From Andrena cerasifolii (taxonomy: Eukaryota > Arthropoda > Insecta > Hymenoptera > Andrenidae), in contig NC_135121.1 of the NCBI RefSeq assembly GCF_050908995.1, positions 7,812,001 to 7,876,000 of the forward strand: DNA of 64,000 bases, written 5' to 3'. The position numbers and the translations under genes are program-made. The notes below the pieces were generated by a model that saw only the letters and a program-made list of their open reading frames with translations, ran no database searches and had not been told where the DNA came from. Positions 24,106 to 34,567 of this stretch are shown here, piece by piece. How positions within the stretch are numbered: the stretch's first letter is position 1; every line of letters begins with the position of its first letter.

Positions 24106-24700
24106 ATTTCTTTTTCCGTGGCTCCTGAAACGCGTAGGAATATTACGTCACCGATTCCTACGTTATGATCTTTAATAGGACACCTTGGAGTCTTAAGGTT
24201 CAATATGGAGGACCCCAGAGTGCTACCAGCCATTAAGTAACCTCCCCTTGGTGTCGTAAAACTGGATATAGATGACTCTCGTGTCGCTGAATGTAGCAGC
24301 AGCGGTCCGAATGGTAGAGCGGTGGTATTGGACATCATGTATTCATTGATGTCGATGGCCACGATTTCCACATTGTAGAACTCGGTCGAGATATCTGAAT
24401 CTAGAACTCGATATTGATGATCCTTGAATTGGGACACCCATTGTGACGATTCCTAAATTACGGAACCCAGCTCTCCGAGGGTCTGGCAGTGGTAGGATCG
24501 AATACCGATGACCTCCGAGTCGTAGAACCAGGGGCTCGCGATCCTTCAGTCACGAACGCCAACTGCGACAATAGCCAAGTTATAGAACTCGACGCGCGAC
24601 AACACCAGTAGGCTGTGGGATTCTACCCTTAATGATCCTATAGTGTGGTTTCCACTGTCACGAGTCGGGGTTGTTAGTATTCATGTCCCCCGACGCGGAT
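24106..24700. repeat. Degenerate internally repetitive stretch after the tRNA-like sequence
   Basis: Variants of a TAGAACTCG-like word recur (about 24249, 24375, 24401, 24459, 24514 and 24575), the later ones at roughly 55-60 bp spacing, suggesting an eroded minisatellite or SINE body. A 9-bp hairpin (CGTAGGAAT...ATTCCTACG, 24133-24162) opens it. Low certainty. Confidence 0.25.
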
Positions 24701-26019
24701 ACCGTGACCCATTAATCGAAGTTCGCCGGCGTTGACTAGCATAACCCCAAGTATCCTTCGGCATTACAACCCCCCAAGCTTTATTTCCCTCCAACTACAA
24801 AAAATCTTATAAATAAGATTCTACAAATCGTCGTTACCTCTTCAGCATTTCTCCCAGGCCTTTCGTTACACATATTCAGTGCTATTTATCTGTGTAAGCT
24901 TTGTGTATGTTTCGGTGGGCCGGAGATGCTCGACAGAGGTCGAGACTTGACAAGTTGCATGGGATACCCATATAGTCATACGGAGAGACAGTTGGACTCA
25001 TAAATATATAATTGACTGCGCTAACGGTTCGTGAGTGGACTACTAATTGGGGATCTTTAGATATAAAATCTACAAGTGCAGATCTTCTGTAGGAGTCTGT
25101 ATTAAGATAATGCACGGAAGCACGAACTTCTAATTGTTGATTCCCTATTTTTAGACGAATCAACCTGGTGTTTTTGCCAAGGAAGGGAACCCCTTTTTAA
25201 ACATAATATATCTGTACATACACCCAGTATCGATCGCTAAGTCTGCACGAAGCGTCTGAAAGACACTGCCGCGTGAATAGTTCAGCGTTGTCGTTTCATC
25301 GAACGATACTACGCGACGCGGCAGAACGTTATCGTTACGTCACTAATTTGCATTCATCGGCGGCGCGTCCTTCAAGGTGGGCGATAAAGGGCCGGTTTTA
25401 TACGCGACGGTCGATTTACCGCGGCGAGAGTGCGTGGCAACGCGAAATTACGCGGCCAGCTCTGTTTCAGTATCGAGGCTGACGTATGGCACGCGTCCAT
25501 TTCCCCTTCGCTCTCTAAGCGAAATTGTAAATTTCTCCGTAAGCGGCGCGCTAAATCTAGCAGATAAGTGCGCCCGTCCGGGCTGACGCGCCGTTTACCC
25601 CTTTGAAATACAACCTTTGAGGGGGAGATGTAGTGCAGTAGTTTAGCAGCCGTCCGTCTCATAAACGTTTCAATTAAAAGTAAAGCGTGGCGCGGGCGGA
25701 CGCGCGTCGCGATGCTTCAAGCTGGTGAAACCAGTTACCCCGCGTATCGTCAAATTTCAGCCTCTTACACAGGCGAAATGGCTTCAAGCACCTACTTGCC
25801 CTCGATGGGACAGGTCGAGTTAAAAAATTGGTAGAGTAATGAACGTAGTAGACGTTTAAGGGAGCTCTGAAATTCCATCGACAAAGGGATGACACTGGTA
25901 ATTCACCAGGACAGTGGGATTAAAAACGATAGAGGCAGTCGACAGTGTGGGAAAGAAAATTCTAAATTCCGTCCAATGAGTCGCGATTAATCATGAAGAG
26001 AGGGTTACAGAGGGGCGGC

Positions 26020-26160
26020 AGACAATGGCGGCTGAGGGGTGGGAGGAAAAGTGAGGAGTCAAAGGTGAGGGAGGGAAAGTCTGGAGAAAAGATCCGGGCG
26101 AGGAGGTCCCGTTGAAATCAGGAGAAATGGAAAGTTGAAGGGAGAAAAAAAAAAGGACAA
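26020..26160. repeat. Polypurine tract
   Basis: About 140 bp are strongly biased to G and A on the + strand (for example GGGGTGGGAGGAAAAGTGAG), ending in an A10 run. Such tracts can adopt H-DNA or G-rich structures. No coding or regulatory role can be read from it. Confidence 0.6.
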
Positions 26161-29100
26161 AAGAGCTGTCTAAGCCGTCTCTGGCGCCGTTCATAAGAGG
26201 GCGCTTAAATTCATGCAAATTTTACGAGGCGGCTAAATGCACCGGCTGGATTAGCAACACGTTCGCATAAACGTTGGCTTGCGTCGAAACGGATGGTTCT
26301 TCAGCTCCTTCAAGATTATCCTGGGACCTCCATTCCTGCCACTTCAGGTTTTAGCAGCTTCGCATGTGTTATGGCGGGATTTAGCTAAGGGAATTTCGAC
26401 CAGATTTCCTATAACCGTACGTCTGACTAATGACGAGACTTTCTACTATCCGGCGAGTCTGCATCGAGTGGCGATGAACCGTACACACGATATCGATGCG
26501 CTCTGTATATCCACAAGCATTTAGCACAGCATGGAACAGCCCCGGTAATCCTGTATTACTATGAAAACGATTCTACGCCTCCGTCGACCTCGTTCCACGA
26601 ATTTCCGCTCGCATCCAATGAAACGATTCGCCATGCAAGCTGTAGCCGTCGAATCATGTTAGTTTTAAGTCGAGCATGGCTTCCCCCGCAGCTTCGCGAT
26701 CTCGAAATGCTGGCAGACGAGGCGGATCCCTCCGACGCTTAGTCTTATTACAGTGGGAAACACGGAGACCCTCTGGGACCCTCGGTTCAGGAGACATACG
26801 TGGCAATTCGCGACAAAGAGAATTATCCTTAATTCCTCGCAGCCGATGACACCACTCCGGCGAACTTCCGAACTCCAGTTGGACTTTGCTCGTCGGGGCG
26901 GCTACTACCCTTGTAGAGTTAAGCCTTCTGCGTCACACGCTCCCGCGAAATCATTGTTCCGGTAACAGCTGCCTGCGCGGAATCTCGCGGTGACGAATCA
27001 GCAGCTCCCGGTCACCGGAACTTTTAGGACGTTGATGGGCATTAAAGATGTGTATAAATTAATAGAGATGATAGAGGCCGGTGATTCTTGCGTCACGATA
27101 GTTGAGCTTGCGACTTTGTGCAGTGGCAACTGCAATTTCAATGTTTTTAATTGATTCCTTTGTTCCTCCTAATAAGCACTGGCTCGGGAAAGAGGTTGCA
27201 GTTGAAAAATTGAATTTCATTTGCGTACATAGATGATCGATGAGGGGTAAGATTAAAATAATAGCCGCTTTTGTGGTCCCATGAAAAGGAGTAACGAACG
27301 ACGAAAGGATCGTTCGTTTGGGCGATATTAAGCGATTCATCGGCGCGCACGCGCGCCCCAAAGGGGAGCGTTGGCGGTATTATTTTCAAGAACCATTCGT
27401 TACGGGCGATAAAGCGTGGAACCGTTCGACACACGGGAACCGTCAATACGGTCATGGAATCGATTCTCGTTCATCAGCGGGCAGAGTGAATGCGCGACGA
27501 TAAAAAGGTTTCGCACTCGATTCGCGATCCGACGGAGCGAGAAACGGCGACTCGACTTGCTTGATTTTTTTCCCCCCCACCTCGGAGTCGACCCCTCGAC
27601 CGGCCGCGGAGTTTAATAGATTAAATAAATCCGCGGCGCCGCTGGAACAAACGCGGCCATTGCAAATTGAAAAATGACAATCTGTTTTAATTAACGTGTC
27701 CGTCGTTACGTGTTTCCTCGTTAATTCGACGGCCAGGGGTGTGCCTCCGCTCCGCGCTTTATTTATTGAAATTAAAACCGCAGTTTCATTAAATATCGCG
27801 CGGTTATGGAGCGTCTGCTTTTCCGCTTCGACGCCTCGCCCCTCGAAATCCGTTCCGTTCCCGCGGTCCTGGGGAATTTCGCGCGCCCTGCGCCAGTCCA
27901 CTCGTCGAGTCTCCCTGGAAATAACTCCACGCCCACTGATCGATGGAAATATCATCGATCTTCTGCAGGGAAACTTTTTCGAAATCTGTAGGAAATGTAG
28001 AGGGACTCAAAGAATTCGATCCGGACGAATTCTGTGCCGCCATCCCTTAGCAAATGTTCGCCGAGCCAACTGCGTTGATTCATCTTTAAAACCAGTGGCC
28101 ACTGAGTTCCTTACATCCCTCATGAGTAATGCTACAAGTCAGCGGCACCTCTGCACGTTCACCGAGAGTCCCGCGAAATTTATATTCACCATTCCTCTCG
28201 TTCCACCCCGTTCTCCATAGTCTCTTTCCTTTTCGCCCAGTGCACTCGACGGTTCGATCGCCGGCCAATCGAGGCTCTCCGACGATTTCGACGTCGAGTA
28301 GCCTTCAGAATGATTCTTTCTCGAGACGAGTCGAGACGGAACGATTGTAGCAATTAGCGCTTAATTGCCGCTGCTTCGGACCAGCGAAACGTTCGGAACC
28401 TCGAACAGGCTCTCGAGCGTTCCTTTCTTCCCGACGGGCGAGCCTTGTGCGCCTGCTTTCCCGTCGATTTATCATGCACAATATAGACGCGCCTGCCGCG
28501 GATCCTCTGACGAGGAGGAAACGAGGACACGACGATAAGCCGACCACTTAATATTTAATAAGCCTGTGTCGGTGGATGCGATCTTCGGTTCCAGCGAAAT
28601 ATTAATTCTCGCCGAGTTCCAGCCGGGGCCTAGGCTGTTGCTGCTTTAATCCTTCCTTCGTGGAACCTTGCTCGTTCCGAAATCAAGCTCAGATTTAATC
28701 TTGGGTACCTTGGGACGTTTCTGGTGGTATTCTTTCACGTTACAGCTGCATTACACCATTGTGCCACAAATATACGTACGTGTGCAATATTTATTGCATC
28801 ACCTGCAAATCAATTACCAAGAAGTTGGTGTCCAACTTATTTTAAGTATTAGTACTTTATTACATTGAATTTATTACGAGTATTAGTACATTAAGTGTTA
28901 GTACTTTGTGAATACTGATGCTAAACTAAATAAATATTTCCAGTAGGGAAGACCGGGGCTAGTTGACTAATTCACTTTAATTTTTGTATTATGTTATAAA
29001 TTATGCTGCGATTCGAGATATTGAAACATATGAATGATCAGCTTGCCATTTAACGTGTCGCCGTGACAAAAACGTGCGTGTTCTATCAGTAAGAATGAAA

Positions 29101-29538
29101 AATCTAAAAAGGTCGGCGGGAAGTAAATATTTTTGTTTCGACTATTTACGAATTTTTGTCCACTAAGTATTGTTTGATGTTTTTTCGTGAATATTTTGTG
29201 GAAACGTGATACATTGACTATAATTTAGGGTATTTTATTTTATCCGGTGCGCGGAGGTTTTGTACGTACGACCCTTAACATGTTGACAGTGTCGGACGAG
29301 GTTACTTGACTAAGCATAGGAATATTACTAAAAATTGCATATTTTATCCTCAAGATGCAGTCGAGGCAAAGAGTTTAGCTGCTCAAATCCACTTCCCTCA
29401 CCACAAATCCCTCCAAACTCACCCCTACCAGTTTTACACCGTATCCTCCCTTCAAACTCTCAGGCTTTCCAAATAGATCATAACAAGCAAGTAGAAAATA
29501 ATTACAGAATCTAATACCATGATACTTAATAAAAAAAA

Positions 29539-29660
29539 AATAATAGTGTGAAGGGGAGAAAAAAAAATTTGTTGGTGTAGGATATATATGTACGCCTTTC
29601 GTACACTATATATATTCGAAGACCAACCAATTTTTTTTTTCTCCCCTTCACACTATTATT
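29539..29660. repeat. Long hairpin, arms about 38 bp
   Basis: AATAATAGTGTGAAGGGGAG plus AAAAAAAAA...TTGGT at 29539-29577 pairs with its near-perfect complement at 29623-29660. The loop carries a second AT-rich inverted pair (TATATATGTACG...CGTACACTATATATA). Confidence 0.85.
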
Positions 29661-29676
29661 TATATATATATATATA

Positions 29677-29761
29677 CTTGACATTTACTTTTCAGTTTTA
29701 ACCCTTTGCCTGCAAAAGACGTATATATATGCTGGGTTAAAACTGAAAAGTAAATGTCAAG
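29677..29761. repeat. Perfect 28-bp inverted repeat
   Basis: The arm CTTGACATTTACTTTTCAGT+TTTAACCC (29677-29704) is matched base for base in inverse orientation at 29734-29761, with a 29-bp loop. The loop-proximal ends read TTAACCC...GGGTTAA, resembling a minimal piggyBac-type end pair. Confidence 0.9.
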
Positions 29762-30882
29762 TTAACGAACCCCATTGTATTTGTCAACTAACCCCACAGC
29801 CGGGATTTGTTGACTTATTCGTCTCACTACTTCTAAATATAATAAAAACTACGACCTACACTCAATTAAAACAATTTTAAAAATTAAGCCTGTATATCTA
29901 ATGAAATTTGTAAACTCCTGGTGCGCAACAATTTAACAAAATACCACTGGTCTATTTATAAAAATCAGAAATGTTAAAAATTAGTCAACTAACCCCGGTC
30001 TCCCCTACTGTACGTAGGTATCTTTGCAAATATCGTCCCCTATAATGACCCATTCGCATTCCCTTTTATCCTCCATTCCCACTTTCCATTCTAAACTCGT
30101 TCGACACTCCGACGTCCTCGATACTTTCGACTCCGCTAACGCACCTTCTCATAGTTTCCAGTAACGCGAGGCTCGGCCGAGCTCTGTTTCATCGCGCGAT
30201 TTGTCGATCGTCGCAGCCGCGAGGCAGCTGATTCCGCGGTTAGTAACCGCGCCGTATTTCGATCGAATTTTCGGGTTCTCGTGTTTCGCAGCGCGCCAAT
30301 TACCGAAACTCGATCGCCTCTACGCCACGGGCACTCGCTGCGCAGCCATTTGACTCTGCTGCTGGCAAAGTTGGCGGCCAGAAGTTCGCCGCTTTGCATT
30401 TTATACAGGCGTGCCCGGAGTTGCGAATGAATTGGGTTTGCTGGGATGTTGTTTGCCGCGAGCACAGGCGCTCGTAAATCAGCCCCGAGATCGGAGGGAA
30501 TTAACTTGCCATTGGAGTAATGAAATACTTCTTTACCCCTGAAAAGCAAGACCGGGAGACGGCCGGGGAGTTTCTTCGGCTCGTTCCCGCTTTGCCAGCC
30601 CTTCCGTCGATCGCTCTCCCGATCCTCGAGTTTCGTACGCGTTGGAGAACTGGCGGGACGTAGAAAAGTCGGAATCATGGGATTCTTTATAGTGGTGTTT
30701 AATGAGTACGATCGAGTTTCCACTGCTAATTTAACGGAACTGCCCTTTGTACCCATATTTGCAAAGTTTCCGCTTCCGTTTATCGGAGTTGGCTGCGCGA
30801 TTCTTTTATTCGCCACGTTGACGCTCTATTGTTTAATCAATCTAGAATTCCTATCGTTTTTAAACGATTTATATTAGCTTCA

Positions 30883-31505
30883 ATCCTCTGTACGTTTGTT
30901 CGGTGTATGGTTCAAATCTGGCAACACAATTGTCACTCACTTCCACCGATGCAATTGTCTTGAAACTTTGTAGGCGCGCGTGGGTGTGATTGCAATACAT
31001 TTTCTTTACAAACAGAAGTGAAAAATGAAAATAAAAAAAAATAACAAATGTATACTTTTGTGCTGAACACGCTGGCGTAACACAACAACCCCGAGGGGTT
31101 TACAAAACTACCCAGTCATGAATAAATATAACCCATAACCACAAATTCAAACGACTTGAAATCAGCCTATAACCACAAACGACACTTGCACGCTAAAAAG
31201 TAGAAAATAAAAAATAAACATACAAAACTTTTTAAGTTAAACGATTTATAAAGTGCACTAAAAACTAACAAATAATTATTTTCCTGTGCTACAATTTCCA
31301 TGGTGTTTTCTCACTTTAAATAAAATCCTGGCGCGGGATGTCTCGTAACAGAATATGAATCAATTTAATAGAGCACCACGATTTTATTTAAAGCGAGAAA
31401 ACACCGTCGAAGTTGTAATACAAGAAAATAATTATTTTGTATTTCTTCGTGCATTTTATAAATCGTTTAACTTAAGAAGTTTTTTATATATACTTTTTAT
31501 TCTTC
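30883..31505. mobile_element. Dispersed repeat with internal foldback (copy 1)
   Basis: Begins GCTTCAATCCTCTGTACGTT and shares the start, middle and end with 40408-41335. Its 3' half is a foldback: about 31197-31330 pairs with 31375-31505 (GTTAAACGATTTATAAAGTG and GGTGTTTTCTCACTTTAAAT arms). No coding sequence. Confidence 0.7.
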
Positions 31506-31766
31506 ATCTATAGTATCTTCAGGATCTTGCGTCTATATTTAGGATGCCTAGATGCTCGCGGAAACTGGAGGCACTGCTATGAAAATGATCGTCTGAATAG
31601 TATTTTTTATACAACACTCGCTTACCAACCAAAACGTATTCTTCGCCATTTGAAATGTTTCAAATCCTGAAGGTTGATGTCGGTTCGGATTGTACCCGCC
31701 GCCAATGACTACAAGTAGTTCGATTAGACTTGATCGACCCCGCGCCCCCTGCTTCCTCTATTTCAG

Positions 31767-32061
31767 ACAGGAAACCAGTCCAACGGCGCAATCTTCTTTA
31801 GAACTTGGTTCTGTTCCAGAGCTGAACTCAACGTCCTCGACCAACGAGCTGGGTGAATTGATCGAGGACGTCGAGAACGACGAATTAAACAAGGACACGG
31901 ACGACGACGATGACGCTGTTGAAGACATCCTTTACATGCGAGGCGCGTCTTTTACGATACACTTGGACCCGCAGCCAGAGAACAGCACTTCGAATTCGAC
32001 GAAGACCAATGACGAGACCAGGGCGCCTCTCGATCTCGTCGGTTTGCGGGCTACGTCCCAG
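31767..32061 (+). CDS. Internal exon: acidic, Asn/Ser/Thr-rich linker of an EGF/laminin-G-type secreted protein
   Basis: An open frame of about 97 codons lies between a good acceptor (cctctatttcag) and donor (CCCAG|gtgggt). The donor is phase 0, matching the exon that starts at 34285. The peptide has no cysteines. It holds N-glycosylation sequons (NSTSST, NSTSNSTK) and a strongly acidic stretch with five consecutive aspartates followed by AVEDILYMRGASF, so it is probably a flexible extracellular linker. The acceptor could instead be four bases downstream (ACAG|GAAACC, start 31771), which would make the exon phase 0 at both ends. No family is recognised from this exon alone; the assignment rests on phase compatibility and on composition shared with the next exon. 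Confidence 0.68.
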
Positions 32062-34284
32062 GTGGGTGATCGGATTCATTAAAATACTTTTGTCTTGGAA
32101 AAGGGCATGTAGATTCGACGGACCACGCTTTCACGACTCTTCCAATTTGAATTACGCTTCAAAATCCGGGCCGCGAAAGTTTATTAAAGACACGATAGCT
32201 GTTCCTCTCTGCTTATACGCTCGTCGATGCCATTCGGCACGATTGTCAATGAGCAATCTCTAAATCGACAACGCACGGTTGCGTACACGGGGATTGAATA
32301 GCTCTCGATGTACCTCGAAACATTTGCGCCGCGTTTCATTCACAGTTTTATTTATTATTGCTTTTTGCTGGTCGATGGTTTCGCTATCATTCTCTGCACT
32401 TATTTTTTTTATTCCTGTTCGAACCGTGGCGCACAATACTGCGCAGGTCGGGAGTTATTGGGATAATTGGAAAATTGTTGAGGTATTTTTTTTATCTACA
32501 ATTGTTGAAGTTATTCGCCGGGCGTGGTTTCGATCTCGATTTTAGTCTCTGTATAATTACACGCCAGTAGGAACGCGAGCTGTGCACGCAACCCGTTTTC
32601 CTTCGATTCCGCAATGCACTCGAATCTCTCCACCCCTCGTATCTGGTTCGTTGAAAATTGTGTTCGCTGGTCATTGTCCGCGTCGAAAATTCTACCAGAA
32701 TTTGCAACGGGCAGCTGCGATGTCGGGAATGTTGCGAATGGAATGGTATAAAATGATTTTCTTCTTTGCGAAAGTGTTACCTATTATAATTTCAATTTAA
32801 GGGGGGTGTCCACCCAGAAGCCACTAAAAAGCTTGGGATTTTTTTGTTCGTATAAATAAAAATATTGGGCTTGGATTTTTTTTACATAGTGTTAAAGCAA
32901 CCTTTATTTTGATAGAAATTTTTTTTATGGAAAATTGTACAGAATGGCAGCGAACAAAAGTTTGCGATGATTGGATCATCTGAGGAGGAAATACAACAAA
33001 GATATATAAACAGGAATATATTCTCTACAACCTAGCGTAGTATTTTCTCAAAATTCTAGTTATTTTGGAAATTGTAGCAGTTTGAAGAATTGACTTTAAT
33101 TTTTTACATAAAAGTTTGCACTGAAATGCTTGTAAAAAATCGAATAATTGAAATATCAATAAAATCCTGCGCTAGGCTGTAGAGAATATATTCCTGTTTA
33201 TATATCTTTGTTGTATTTCCTTCTCAGATGATCCAGCCATTCCCGGGAGTGTGGGCCAGTTTCTTTGCAGTGCTCCGGGAATCCATTTTGTTCGCCGTTA
33301 TTTTGTACAATTTTCCATAAAAAAAATTCTATCAGAATAAAGATTGCTTTAAAACTATGTAAAAAAATCCAAGCCCAATATTTTTATTTATACGAACAAA
33401 AAAATCCCAAATACGTTCAGAAAGTTTAAGAATTTCTTGAATTTTCGGGTTCGGGATTTTCCCTTGTCAGACTCCAACATATTTGGCCTTCGTTCGTGTT
33501 TATTGATACAGTTTCCATTAATCCAAAATGCATTTATATCTTCATGCAAGCCACGGTTGTTTTTAGAAACCTCCCGCCTCTACCTGAACCTGCACTTCCG
33601 CTACCCTTATTCAAAAGGTCTCGCAGATAAAAACGTCGCGACGCCAGCAACAGGTCCCTGTACCAGCGTCGGTTCGTTCTTGGTTTGCCAGTGTCTCGCT
33701 GTTTCTTCCGAATTCACGATAACTGGGAGAAGCATCGATTTGGCAATACTGGGGCTTCCTTATCTAGGCATCGTTCGTCTGCAATATTTAGTCTTGTTCA
33801 GAATACTTTTAAAATGTATCCTATAACTACAAAACTGGACTGAAGAACACAAATAGAAACGAGGATTTAGTTTCGCTCTTGTGTAGATTGTATAACTAAT
33901 AGAATTGGCAGAGTGTTAAAAAAAGCAAACAGTAAAATACCAAAAATATAGAAAAATATTGTTCACCACCCTTCTCTAGAAATCCTCGTCTGTGACCATT
34001 CCTGTGGACCATCATAAGGTACTCCACCCACACAGAAGGGTCCCCACTAAAACCCCCAAAATTCAAAGCACATAGAGATTACAGTCCCAGCAAGTATAAA
34101 AAGTTCCAAATAACCTGAACACTCTCCATCCCTTCTTAGCCAAAGAAAGACAGGCACTAACGCCATCCCTACCACGACCACGTATCCTTCGAACGTTCAA
34201 CAACCACATCCTTGCGTTCCATCCAAAGATACACACCTGGCCGGTCTCGAGTATCGATAAACGAGCACTTGGTTCGTTGTTCAG
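32062..34284 (+). other. Intron (2.2 kb) between linker exon and second EGF exon
   Basis: Bounded by CAG|gtgggt and ttgttcag|GGG with matching phase 0. It hosts the foldback element at 32797-33466. The remaining parts, 32062-32796 and 33467-34284, show nothing recognisable. Confidence 0.65.
32797..33466. mobile_element. Foldback element with unlike ends (TTAAGGGGGG and CAAGGGAA)
   Basis: Long inverted arms (about 32835-33045 and 33170-33410, including GGGATTTTTTTGTTCGTATA) make a stem over 200 bp. The left terminus is TTAAGGGGGGTGTCCACC. The right terminus (rc CAAGGGAAAATCCCGAACCC) instead belongs to the CAAGGGAA family seen at 52379 and 55214. Confidence 0.7.
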
Positions 34285-34567
34285 GGGCCGAATTTGGAGC
34301 AGAAGCTTCCTTCGACGATGGAGAGCATAGTGAGCACGGAGCCAGCCTGCTCGCTGGACTGCGGGCCGGCTGGAAATTGCTACATCGAGCAGTCCAGGGG
34401 CGACGACGCCGACCTGGTAGCCGACGATGTCGAGAACGGGAGCGACGACGACGCCTCGATGGCGATGGATCTCGAAGGGAACGACGTCGCCCCGAGACGG
34501 AGGCAAGGGTCCTTCAGGCAGAGGTGTCAATGCCCCCTTGGCAGAGGCGGCGATCGATGTCAGCTCG
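34285..34567 (+). CDS. Internal exon: EGF-like module with a 48-residue acidic insertion
   Basis: The exon has an acceptor (gttcgttgttcag|GGG) in phase 0, matching the donor at 32061, and a consensus donor (CTCG|gtgagt) in phase 1. Its 94 codons begin GPNLEQKLPSTMESIVS and then give an EGF-like cysteine set C-x3-C-x5-C-x48-C-x-C-x8-C (ACSLDCGPAGNC ... QRCQCPLGRGGDRCQ). The C5-C6 loop resembles the EGF repeat that precedes laminin-G domains in pikachurin/EGFLAM, agrin and eyes-shut proteins, and the phase-1 donor fits a laminin-G exon next. What is odd is the C3-C4 loop: usually about 8-10 residues, here 48, very acidic (DDAD, SDDDAS) with an NGS sequon. I could not find the following exon in the remaining 29 kb, so the naming stays provisional. 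Confidence 0.75.

Larger units (their letters stand above)
28941..30010. mobile_element. Tc1/mariner-like element with CAGTAGGGGAGACCGGGG ends
   Basis: The left end CAGTAGGGAAGACCGGGGCT plus AGTTGAC and right end GTCAACTAACCCCGGTCTCC plus CCTACTG are inverted copies of about 27 bp. TA follows the right end; the left flank has TC. The 1,070-bp interior has no transposase frame but holds two striking hairpins (29539-29660 and 29677-29761). Confidence 0.7.
4588..31766 (+). other. Probable intronic space between EGF exon and linker exon (about 27 kb)
   Basis: Outside the repeats listed separately, no exon could be supported here. Empty stretches over 300 bp include 4588-5850, 6990-8384, 9004-10745, 10896-11825, 12700-13430, 13745-15394, 15931-18950, 19100-20100, 21062-22440, 23180-24020, 25170-26020, 26160-28940 and 30011-30880. 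The GC-rich blocks (7.3-8.0, 9.1-10.4, 16.4-17.9 and 27.3-28.5 kb) are open in several frames at once, as GC-rich non-coding DNA is. Phase mismatch between the flanking exons implies at least one unrecognised exon inside, or two genes. Confidence 0.45.

Noticed and set aside
30136..30816. 226-codon minus-strand open frame
   Set aside because: It lies in GC-rich sequence, spans no splice signals, shows no domain or plausible composition, and overlaps another frame. Likely chance.
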